NCBI RefSeq assembly: GCF_000170755.1
Contig: NZ_ABCK01000004.1
Coordinates: 62,001 to 126,000 of the forward strand
Direction of reading: 5' to 3'
Length of the DNA stretch: 64,000 bases
Origin: Lentisphaera araneosa HTCC2155
Lineage (GTDB): Bacteria; Verrucomicrobiota; Lentisphaeria; Lentisphaerales; Lentisphaeraceae
Made by a program: the position numbers and the translations under genes. Below, piece after piece: positions 56,654-64,000 of the stretch. The notes below the pieces were generated by a model that was given only the letters and a program-made list of their open reading frames with translations, was not told the origin of the DNA and searched no databases. Numbering within the stretch: position 1 is the first letter of the stretch; each line of letters starts with the position of its first letter.

Positions 56654-57684
56654 ATGACTAAACGATTTTTGAGCTTTTTAGGCTTGATGGCTACGACGGT
56701 GTGCGTCCAAGCTATTGAAAAGAACCCCCACGATTTTGAAACGAAAGTTAAACCCCTATTAGAAACTTTTTGTATACGCTGTCACGGCGAACGAAAGCAG
56801 AAAGGTGAAGTGCGTATCGATATTCTGGATCCTGATATGATAAAAGGTATGGATGCGGAGAAGTGGCACGCAGCCCTTGATGTGATTAATACCGAAGATA
56901 TGCCTCCCGAGGATGTGAAACAACCCAGTTCTGAAGAACGTCTGGTGATTGTAGATTGGATGAGTCATGAACTAAAAGTGGCTAAAGAAATGAAGCGAGG
57001 TAAGCAAAATAATGTCATGCGTCGTCTCACTAAACAGCAGTATAGCAATACCCTTCAGGACCTTCTAGGTGTGAACGCAAACTTTGGTAAAAAGCTACCG
57101 CCTGATCCTCTCTCTCACATGGGTTTTAGTAATAGTGGAGAAACTCTCTCTATGTCTCAACTTCAGTTCGAGTACTATGAACAAATAGCTCGCGAAGCTT
57201 TAGAAGCCGCAATTGGACCAGAGAAAAAACCTGTCAGCCGTCGTTATCAACTTGAGTTTGGAGATAAAATTTCTAATAAGGTTTATAACAAAATTAGCGG
57301 TTACAAAACCATCGATTTGAGTGCAAAAAATTTCCATACGCATGTCTTTGATGACCACGGAAACCTTTTAGAAGATCAGGCAAGAACCCCTCAAGGAGAA
57401 CTCGTCGAAGATGTGAAGAAAAGCATCATGGTGGATTTTCGCGGCTCGGATCGTGAACGTTTTGGCATGGCCAAAGACGGCGTGGTTCTTTATGGAGCCG
57501 TTCCCCATGTGGAAAAAGCGCCGACCTCATGGCATGGTGCGAGTCCGAATTTGAAAATGCTCATTAGAAATCATTTTCCAGAAGAGGGTCCTTTTGCTTT
57601 TAGAGTTAAAGCTTCTCACGGAGAATACCTAGAGACGAAAACGGGTTTTTTACCTGTGACAAGTAGCCAAGTAACTTATGAAAA
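56654..57684 (+). pseudogene. Planctomycete-type cytochrome c / DUF1592 protein, N-terminal part, interrupted
   Basis: Signal peptide (to VQA-I), then a PSCyt1-type heme site C-I-R-C-H (FCIRCHGERKQKGEVRID) and the DUF1587 segment MRRLTKQQYSNTLQDLLGV. The frame runs on through VTYEN up to the insertion point after TATGAAAA (57677-57684), and the run-on into the element ends at 57763. The rest of the gene resumes at 62054. Such proteins are secreted and usually paired with a DUF1552 protein; their substrate is not established. Confidence 0.9.
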
Positions 57685-57723
57685 CACGATTAACCATCCA
57701 TTTAGCCATATTTGTCAAGTAGA

Positions 57724-58155
57724 CAATAATCTATTGTATCCGTTTTTTGTTATTTTTGCTTAAAACGAAGCTTAGAATTAGCTCTTTACTTTGTGCCCAT
57801 CTTGATTTCAACTTTGTGGGTACGAGTCTTCACAAAAGTGAAGCCCTCCAGCCATCCATATAAGGTCAACGGTTTTAAAGGAACCGTGTTGATCAGTCCA
57901 ACTTTTTCTTTTAGCTGCGCTCAACGCCTTAGAAACTCCTAACGGTCATATCCTCGCCGTCCCATTCAGTTGGGTGTTAGGGCTCAGTCCTTCTCTATTG
58001 GACTGTCCAGGGTTTTAGGGGCTCGGGGAGGAGTGGGTCATCATCAGTAAATTGCTGTGAGTGTAAAGTGTACACTCAGCCATATCCTAATCAGTTAAGT
58101 TGTTTCGACGGAACAAGGGTAATCAATAGGTTCATGACTGAGGTACTAAATTTAT
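57724..58155 (-). ncRNA. Structured 3' non-coding region of IS110 copy 1, candidate bridge RNA region
   Basis: About 430 bp between the transposase stop and the element end, with no ORF but many hairpins, mirrored exactly at 61583-62014. See that entry for details. IS110/IS1111 elements carry a bridge RNA in a non-coding end; placement after the transposase would fit the IS1111 type. Confidence 0.35.
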
Positions 58156-59250
58156 TTAATGAACTTTTTTTGTGAGTCGCTCATATTTTTCTCTGCCGAA
58201 AAAATCGATAGGATCAAAAGGTTTCTTTCGTAAAAGCATAAAATAAATAGCTCGGCATATTTTATGTATAAAGATGGATCGTCCTTTGCGTTTACCGTGA
58301 CGTTGATCGAGTTCATCGGCAAAGAATTTCATTACTGGATCTGATTTTGCTAACATTGCGATTTCACCAAAGGCCCACTTTAAGTTAGGGTTGCCCATTT
58401 TTGTCCCACTATAACCATAACTTTTTCCCGCACTTTCTTTTTTGCATTTAACAACGCGACAGTAACTTGCATAATCACCTGGAGTTTTAAATCTTTGAAT
58501 ATCATGAGTTTCATAAACCAGAGTCATACCTAAAATATCTCCGATACCTTTCATTGATTTCACTATTTCAAAATCTTCTTTGAACTGAGAGTCAAGGGTG
58601 AATTTCACAAGGTCCTTATCTATTTGTTTTAACTGATCAGTAAACATCTTTAGTAAATCGGCGTTGAGTTGATAGTTTCGAGCCATAGCATGATCTTCTG
58701 GTAGGAATGTCTGAAGATCCATGAACTGAAGTGATGACTTTGCATTTCGTCGAAGCTCAGCAGAACTATGTTTTAAATTATTTTGGTCTTCGAAGAGATT
58801 AAGATAAATTGATATACCTGAGCGAATACTCACGAGCTTGATTCGACGGCGTAGTAGATCTCGGTGAGAACGAAACCGACGTGGACAAGCATACGCTTTG
58901 GGCAGGAGATTAGTTCGTAACAAATCTGTTATTTTTTTACTGTCTATTTTATCGTTCTTTGCTTTACCTCCATGAATTGCTCCCATATAAAGGGCATGGC
59001 CTAGGGCAAATTGAACGGGCTCTGTTTCACAAAAATCAGATAATTTGTACCAGTTGTAAGTAGTTTCGCAGGCAATAGTAAGGTCATCCCAATAAGGAGA
59101 GAGGATTTTCTTCATGTACTGAAAGTCATTATTTTTGATCTCTGTGTGCACGTATATTTTTCCTTCTTTGTCCATCACGCAGATATAAGACATCGATTTG
59201 TGAAGATCAATTCCGCAGTGAAATTTTGTTTTTGTAGTATACATTTTCAT
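58156..59250 (-). CDS. IS110-family transposase (DEDD recombinase), copy 1
   Basis: 364 residues. The RuvC-like DEDD N-terminal domain has Asp14 in CGIDLHKS, Glu in CETTYNW and NDKIDSKKI. The C-terminal Transposase_20 part includes SMKGIGDILGMTLVYE, YASYCRVVKCKKESAG and SYGYSGTKMGNPNLKWAF with the presumed catalytic Ser. IS110 enzymes insert site-specifically, guided by a bridge RNA. Residue for residue identical to copy 2 (60488-61582). Start follows AAAAAGGATATTGCC. Confidence 0.93.
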   Translation of the reverse strand: MKMYTTKTKFHCGIDLHKSMSYICVMDKEGKIYVHTEIKNNDFQYMKKILSPYWDDLTIACETTYNWYKLSDFCETEPVQFALGHALYMGAIHGGKAKNDKIDSKKITDLLRTNLLPKAYACPRRFRSHRDLLRRRIKLVSIRSGISIYLNLFEDQNNLKHSSAELRRNAKSSLQFMDLQTFLPEDHAMARNYQLNADLLKMFTDQLKQIDKDLVKFTLDSQFKEDFEIVKSMKGIGDILGMTLVYETHDIQRFKTPGDYASYCRVVKCKKESAGKSYGYSGTKMGNPNLKWAFGEIAMLAKSDPVMKFFADELDQRHGKRKGRSIFIHKICRAIYFMLLRKKPFDPIDFFGREKYERLTKKVH

Positions 59251-59432
59251 GGCAATATCCTTTTTTGTTTTGTGGAATTACAATTTAGGTTATTGCCATT
59301 TCTTTGCCAAATTTTGTAGATCACGTTTGACCGTGAGTACTATTGGCTAAGCGTACTATCAGTTAAGAGTGTAAAACTTGATATAGCTATCTTTTAGTAG
59401 CATATTAATTACATCTAATAAGGAGATGTATT

Positions 59433-60398
59433 ATGCCTAAGAATAAAATTCAGTTTCAAGTTGGAGTTAGTTTTCCAGAATTCATCAAAACTTTTGGAAC
59501 CGAGGATCAATGTAGTGCTTACTTGGAAAGCTGTAAGTGGCCTAATGGTTTTAAATGTGAGACATGCGATAGTGATAAGTATTACCGCTATGAATCTGGA
59601 AGCCGCACCATCTTTCAATGTAAATCCTGCCGTAAAAACCATCGTTTAACAGCGGGCACTTTATTTCATCGTACGAAAGTTCCTCTACAGAAGTGGTTCT
59701 TAGCTCTGCATCAAATAAGCCAATCAAAGAACAGTGTTTCAGCATTAGAATTACACCGCCATATTGATGTGAATTATAAAACTGCCTGGTTAATAAAGCA
59801 GAAAATCATGCAGATGATGTATGAGCAAGACAGTAAGTATAAACTTAAAGGTTTGGTTGAAATAGACGATGCTTACCTAGGTGGTCGACTGGAAGGAGGT
59901 AAACGAGGTAGAGGTTCAGAAAACAAATCTCCATTTATAGCGGCTGTGGAAACTAACGAAAATCGAAATCCAGTTTTTGTTAAACTGAATCCTGTATCAA
60001 GTTTTTCTTATGAAGTGATTAAACAATGGGCTATAGATAATCTTGAGGAGAACTGTGATACAATTTCAGACGGACTTAGAGGCTTCAGCGCCTTAAAAGA
60101 AGTAAGTAATCATAACGTTTTAGTTACTAGTAAAGCAAAGAAAGAAGAAATCGAAAGTACTTTTAAATGGGTGAATACCATTCTGAGTAATGTAAAAACT
60201 TCTATTTCTGGAACATTTCATTCACTAAAATTCGAGAAATACGGTTTCAGGTATCTTGCTGATTTACAGTTTAGGCTCAACAGAAGATTTGAACTCAGAA
60301 AAATGTTTTTTGGACTGATTTCCAAAGCTATGACTACTTCGCAAAAACCTGTAGATTACCTTAATGCATCGTTAACTGATAGTACGCTTAGCCAATAG
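59433..60398 (+). CDS. IS1595-family transposase (ISXO2-like DDE)
   Basis: 321 residues. N-terminal zinc-ribbon (WPNGFKCETCDSDKYYR, FQCKSCRKNHRLTAGT), then the DDE-type core with EIDDAYLGGRLEGGKRGRG, ISDGLRGF and the IS1595 ending SGTFHSLKFEKYGFRYLADLQFRLNRRF. AAGGAG precedes the start. Its last nine codons (60372-60398) lie inside the long inverted repeat, so the gene end is part of the element's terminal repeat. Complete and apparently functional. Confidence 0.93.
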   Translation: MPKNKIQFQVGVSFPEFIKTFGTEDQCSAYLESCKWPNGFKCETCDSDKYYRYESGSRTIFQCKSCRKNHRLTAGTLFHRTKVPLQKWFLALHQISQSKNSVSALELHRHIDVNYKTAWLIKQKIMQMMYEQDSKYKLKGLVEIDDAYLGGRLEGGKRGRGSENKSPFIAAVETNENRNPVFVKLNPVSSFSYEVIKQWAIDNLEENCDTISDGLRGFSALKEVSNHNVLVTSKAKKEEIESTFKWVNTILSNVKTSISGTFHSLKFEKYGFRYLADLQFRLNRRFELRKMFFGLISKAMTTSQKPVDYLNASLTDSTLSQ

Positions 60399-60487
60399 TA
60401 CTCACGGTCAAACGTGATCTACAAAATTTGGCAAAGAAATGGCAATAACCTAAATTGTAATTCCACAAAACAAAAAAGGATATTGCC

Positions 60488-61582
60488 ATGAAAATGTATA
60501 CTACAAAAACAAAATTTCACTGCGGAATTGATCTTCACAAATCGATGTCTTATATCTGCGTGATGGACAAAGAAGGAAAAATATACGTGCACACAGAGAT
60601 CAAAAATAATGACTTTCAGTACATGAAGAAAATCCTCTCTCCTTATTGGGATGACCTTACTATTGCCTGCGAAACTACTTACAACTGGTACAAATTATCT
60701 GATTTTTGTGAAACAGAGCCCGTTCAATTTGCCCTAGGCCATGCCCTTTATATGGGAGCAATTCATGGAGGTAAAGCAAAGAACGATAAAATAGACAGTA
60801 AAAAAATAACAGATTTGTTACGAACTAATCTCCTGCCCAAAGCGTATGCTTGTCCACGTCGGTTTCGTTCTCACCGAGATCTACTACGCCGTCGAATCAA
60901 GCTCGTGAGTATTCGCTCAGGTATATCAATTTATCTTAATCTCTTCGAAGACCAAAATAATTTAAAACATAGTTCTGCTGAGCTTCGACGAAATGCAAAG
61001 TCATCACTTCAGTTCATGGATCTTCAGACATTCCTACCAGAAGATCATGCTATGGCTCGAAACTATCAACTCAACGCCGATTTACTAAAGATGTTTACTG
61101 ATCAGTTAAAACAAATAGATAAGGACCTTGTGAAATTCACCCTTGACTCTCAGTTCAAAGAAGATTTTGAAATAGTGAAATCAATGAAAGGTATCGGAGA
61201 TATTTTAGGTATGACTCTGGTTTATGAAACTCATGATATTCAAAGATTTAAAACTCCAGGTGATTATGCAAGTTACTGTCGCGTTGTTAAATGCAAAAAA
61301 GAAAGTGCGGGAAAAAGTTATGGTTATAGTGGGACAAAAATGGGCAACCCTAACTTAAAGTGGGCCTTTGGTGAAATCGCAATGTTAGCAAAATCAGATC
61401 CAGTAATGAAATTCTTTGCCGATGAACTCGATCAACGTCACGGTAAACGCAAAGGACGATCCATCTTTATACATAAAATATGCCGAGCTATTTATTTTAT
61501 GCTTTTACGAAAGAAACCTTTTGATCCTATCGATTTTTTCGGCAGAGAAAAATATGAGCGACTCACAAAAAAAGTTCATTAA
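60488..61582 (+). CDS. IS110-family transposase (DEDD recombinase), copy 2
   Basis: Identical in protein sequence to 58156-59250 and in inverted orientation. The 5' untranslated stretch holds the complementary pair GGCAATA...TATTGCC directly before the start codon. Both copies point outward, away from the IS1595 transposase and towards the ends of the composite. Both are intact, so each could be active. Confidence 0.93.
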   Translation: MKMYTTKTKFHCGIDLHKSMSYICVMDKEGKIYVHTEIKNNDFQYMKKILSPYWDDLTIACETTYNWYKLSDFCETEPVQFALGHALYMGAIHGGKAKNDKIDSKKITDLLRTNLLPKAYACPRRFRSHRDLLRRRIKLVSIRSGISIYLNLFEDQNNLKHSSAELRRNAKSSLQFMDLQTFLPEDHAMARNYQLNADLLKMFTDQLKQIDKDLVKFTLDSQFKEDFEIVKSMKGIGDILGMTLVYETHDIQRFKTPGDYASYCRVVKCKKESAGKSYGYSGTKMGNPNLKWAFGEIAMLAKSDPVMKFFADELDQRHGKRKGRSIFIHKICRAIYFMLLRKKPFDPIDFFGREKYERLTKKVH

Positions 61583-62014
61583 ATAAATTTAGTACCTCAG
61601 TCATGAACCTATTGATTACCCTTGTTCCGTCGAAACAACTTAACTGATTAGGATATGGCTGAGTGTACACTTTACACTCACAGCAATTTACTGATGATGA
61701 CCCACTCCTCCCCGAGCCCCTAAAACCCTGGACAGTCCAATAGAGAAGGACTGAGCCCTAACACCCAACTGAATGGGACGGCGAGGATATGACCGTTAGG
61801 AGTTTCTAAGGCGTTGAGCGCAGCTAAAAGAAAAAGTTGGACTGATCAACACGGTTCCTTTAAAACCGTTGACCTTATATGGATGGCTGGAGGGCTTCAC
61901 TTTTGTGAAGACTCGTACCCACAAAGTTGAAATCAAGATGGGCACAAAGTAAAGAGCTAATTCTAAGCTTCGTTTTAAGCAAAAATAACAAAAAACGGAT
62001 ACAATAGATTATTG
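61583..62014 (+). ncRNA. Structured 3' non-coding region of IS110 copy 2, candidate bridge RNA region
   Basis: About 430 bp without a gene. Visible stem-loops include GAGTGT-ACACTTT-ACACTC, GTCC-AATAGAGAA-GGAC, ACGGTT-CCTTTAA-AACCGT and CTTCAC-TTTT-GTGAAG. IS110-family bridge RNAs have loops that pair with target and donor DNA; no such pairing was proven here. The call rests on position, lack of ORF and structure only. Confidence 0.35.
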
Positions 62015-62053
62015 TCTACTTGACAAATATGGCTAAATGGATGGTTAATCGTG

Positions 62054-64000
62054 TATGAAAATAAAAAGCTTTCAGTCCCCGATGGAGCTCAGGTTTTAAG
62101 TGCTTCAGATGCATTAATGGGTAAAAACATGACGATTAATGATGGCGTACTTGAAGGTGTAGATCGCGGTAATGTTTCTGAAGCGACCTTCAAAGTATCC
62201 ATCTCCTCTGATGGAGTGTATCAAATTGACGTTCTAAGACCAACTTTAGGGACAAAACATAAAAATGGAATTCTAGGTTTAAGGGCTGACGGCCAGGAAC
62301 ATCGTTTGAAAACTCGAAATAAAGCGAAGGCTGAAAAAACTCCTGGACTCATTTTGAGTCCCATGGTTGTCAGTGAATTCAAATCTGGGGAACATGAGAT
62401 TGAATTTTCCTCACCCAATTTTCTAGGTTTAGCTAAAGTTATTATTAGTCCTCTTGGGGGAAATAATCCATTAGAGGCCAAATTCTTAAAGGCCAAAAAA
62501 AGAGCAGAAGCTTCTCAGGCGATGTACAAAAATGAGAAGCCCTCAATCCAAGCTTTTGTGGGTGCTCGTGGTGACGATGGCATGGACCATAAAGTTTTTG
62601 ACTCATCTAAAGTTGTTAAAGGCGAAATTGGTGTCCCAGATATTTATGAGTTCCAGGGACGTTTAGAAGATCTCCCCGTACCAGTTAAGGACCTGAGCTC
62701 AGAAAATAAGCTGGCCAACATCATGATTGTCGGGCTTTATAATGATAATTTGGTTAAATCAAAAGAAGTTTTTGGTGCCCCGCTAAAAGTTCACTCAGTC
62801 GAATTTGAAGCCCCTTATTATCCTCAGTGGCCGATGGCGAGCTATACAGAGATTTTTCCCGCGGGCGAGAAGGGTTCAGAGGCTTATACCAAAGAAGTTA
62901 TTCAGAACTTCATGAATCGCGCTTTCCGCAAAACTGTTGAGCAGGAGAAAGTGGATAGGTACTTCAATTATTGGAAACAGATTAAGGACGATTATAAGCG
63001 TTACGAAGATGGCGTCAAAGAAGTGTTTGTGGCAGTGCTTTGCTCACCTGAATTTCTTTACCTTACTGAAGCCAAATCAAAGCAGCAGGTCAATGATCAG
63101 GCTCTTGCGAATCGGATGTCCTATTTTCTTTGGAATACGACTCCCGATGACCAGCTCATGCAACTCCTAAAATCAGGGAAATTGAATGAGCAACTTGACT
63201 CAGAATTGGAGAGAATGATCCATGATCCGCGCATGAAGGATTTTATTGCGCAGTTCGCAAAAGAATGGCTACGCTTAGATCGTTTAGAATCCATGAGTGT
63301 CAATGTTGATAAGTACCCAGACTTCACTCGATTTGTGAAAAAAGACATGAGATTGGAAACGCTGAGTTTCCTAGAATACTGCCTGGAAAATAACCTGCCA
63401 GTTACTGATTTTATTGATTCTGATTTCGCGATGCTCAATCAAAATCTCGCAGAATTCTATGGTATTGAAGGCGTTCGAGGCAATGAGTTTAGAGCCGTGA
63501 AAGTCAGTACAGAAAGTCATCGCGGCGGACTCCTGACTCAAGGAAGTATTCTAACTGGGCATTCAGATGGTAGTCAAGCGCACCCGATTAAGCGTGCTGT
63601 TTGGCTCATGGAGAAACTGCTCAATGATGAACCACCGCCCCCACCACCGAACGTGCCGGAACTCGATGCGGATAATCCGAGCTTTAAAGGACTGACAATT
63701 AAACAGCAGCTCGAGTTACATCGTGAGAAATCTTCTTGCGTAAGCTGCCACGAAAAAATTGATCCCTGGGGAGTCGTTTTTGAAAAGTACGATGCAGTGG
63801 GGCGTTTTAACTCCTCAGCCGATTCCAAAACTGAACTTCTCGATGGAACTGAATTGGATGGCTTAGATGAACTCAAAGTTTACGTCATGGAGAATAAAAA
63901 ACGCGACGTTCTCGAGTCAGTTACGCGGCACTTACTAGCCTATAGTCTTGGGCGAGATTTATCTTACATGGATAATGAAGATATCGATCAAATTGTCGAC
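62054..64000 (+). pseudogene. Planctomycete-type cytochrome c / DUF1592-DUF1588-DUF1585 protein, C-terminal part, interrupted
   Basis: Joining VTYEN at 57684 to the sequence after the second TATGAAAA restores the frame as YENKKLSVPDGAQ. From there the frame is open to the window edge: DUF1592 region (NFMNRAFRKTVEQEKVDRYF, VLCSPEFLYL, NRMSYFLWNTTPDDQL), DUF1588 (GLLTQGSILTGHSDGSQAHPI) and DUF1585 with a second heme site C-V-S-C-H (SSCVSCHEKIDPWG). No stop or shift is present, so the insertion is recent and precise loss of the element would restore the gene. The gene continues beyond 64000. Confidence 0.9.

Larger units (their letters stand above)
57685..62053. mobile_element. 4369-bp element: IS1595-family insertion with an IS110-family element in each terminal repeat
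   Basis: It is bounded by the 8-bp direct repeat TATGAAAA (57677-57684 and 62054-62061). Ends are CACGATTAACC... and its complement. The two arms 57685-59366 and 60372-62053 are inverted copies of exactly 1682 bp; all parts compared are identical. The 1005-bp centre holds most of the IS1595 transposase. In each arm an IS110 element appears bounded by a repeated TCTAC (60418-60422 and 62015-62019 on the right; GTAGA at 57719-57723 and 59316-59320 on the left). Removing both would leave an IS1595-type element of about 1175 bp with roughly 85-bp inverted ends. 8-bp duplications are typical of IS1595, while IS110 normally makes none. Confidence 0.85.

Noticed and set aside
57685-62053. Classical composite transposon made by two IS110 copies
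   Set aside because: IS110 elements usually give no target duplication, while the outer ends carry a clean 8-bp one, and the IS1595 transposase ends inside the inverted arm. An IS1595 element with two IS110 insertions explains all of this better.
62221-63876. Minus-strand and other-frame ORFs inside the split cytochrome gene
   Set aside because: The plus-strand frame from 62054 is continuous and matches DUF1592/DUF1588/DUF1585, so these are shadows.

Overview
The window looks like a chromosomal segment of a marine Lentisphaerota bacterium, probably close to Lentisphaera. This is an inference from gene content: four secreted type I sulfatases plus a sulfatase remnant, a DUF1501 remnant, a DUF1592/DUF1588/DUF1585 'planctomycete cytochrome' protein, PQQ-like beta-propeller proteins, a Ser/Thr kinase paired with an ECF sigma factor, a pseudopilin-like protein and many intergenic palindromic repeats. 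Coding is dense but broken up by accessory DNA and gene remnants.

Layout. 1-9.9 kb: a second, 98-99% identical copy of the start of selO (1-707) lies in direct orientation to the intact selO (8141-9844). Between them is a four-gene exosortase locus: TPR protein, exosortase fused to an EpsI domain, and two DUF4114 proteins ending in VPE-type sorting tails. 10-20.3 kb: a sulfatase, small membrane and DNA-binding-like genes, a four-gene oxidoreductase/isomerase operon preceded by twin palindromic operators, and a beta-helix protein. 20.4-24.2 kb: repeat-rich DNA carrying a YoeB/YefM toxin-antitoxin pair and a two-gene gas-sensing unit (H-NOX plus an HNOBA domain fused to an XRE-type HTH). 24.2-32.9 kb: ECF sigma factor and WNK-like kinase, then three sulfatases and a frameshifted discoidin-domain gene. 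33-46.6 kb: a repeat block, an ADPRibase-Mn-like lipoprotein, and an eight-gene operon (two PQQ-like propellers, FtsX/LolD ABC pair, double ModA-like binding protein, ModB, ModC, MoaD), divergent from a secreted CxVPVFRFALERW protein and a TrmB-type regulator. 46.8-54 kb: pseudopilin, a squalene-cyclase-like remnant, and an ethanolamine operon (organophosphate transporter, HAD phosphatase, frameshifted aldehyde dehydrogenase, eutB, eutC). 54-64 kb: a propeller remnant, an ISL3-family element, and a cytochrome gene split by a 4369-bp element.

That last element is best read as an IS1595-family insertion (8-bp target duplication TATGAAAA) in which each terminal inverted repeat was itself hit by an identical IS110-family element at the same position. 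This parallels IS4321/IS5075, which insert in Tn21-family ends.

The strongest candidates for an undescribed system are the H-NOX/HNOBA-XRE pair (a predicted NO-responsive one-component switch split over two proteins), the PQQ-ABC-MoaD operon, and the exosortase-EpsI mini-locus. All functional assignments rest on motif recognition by eye; no database search was run.
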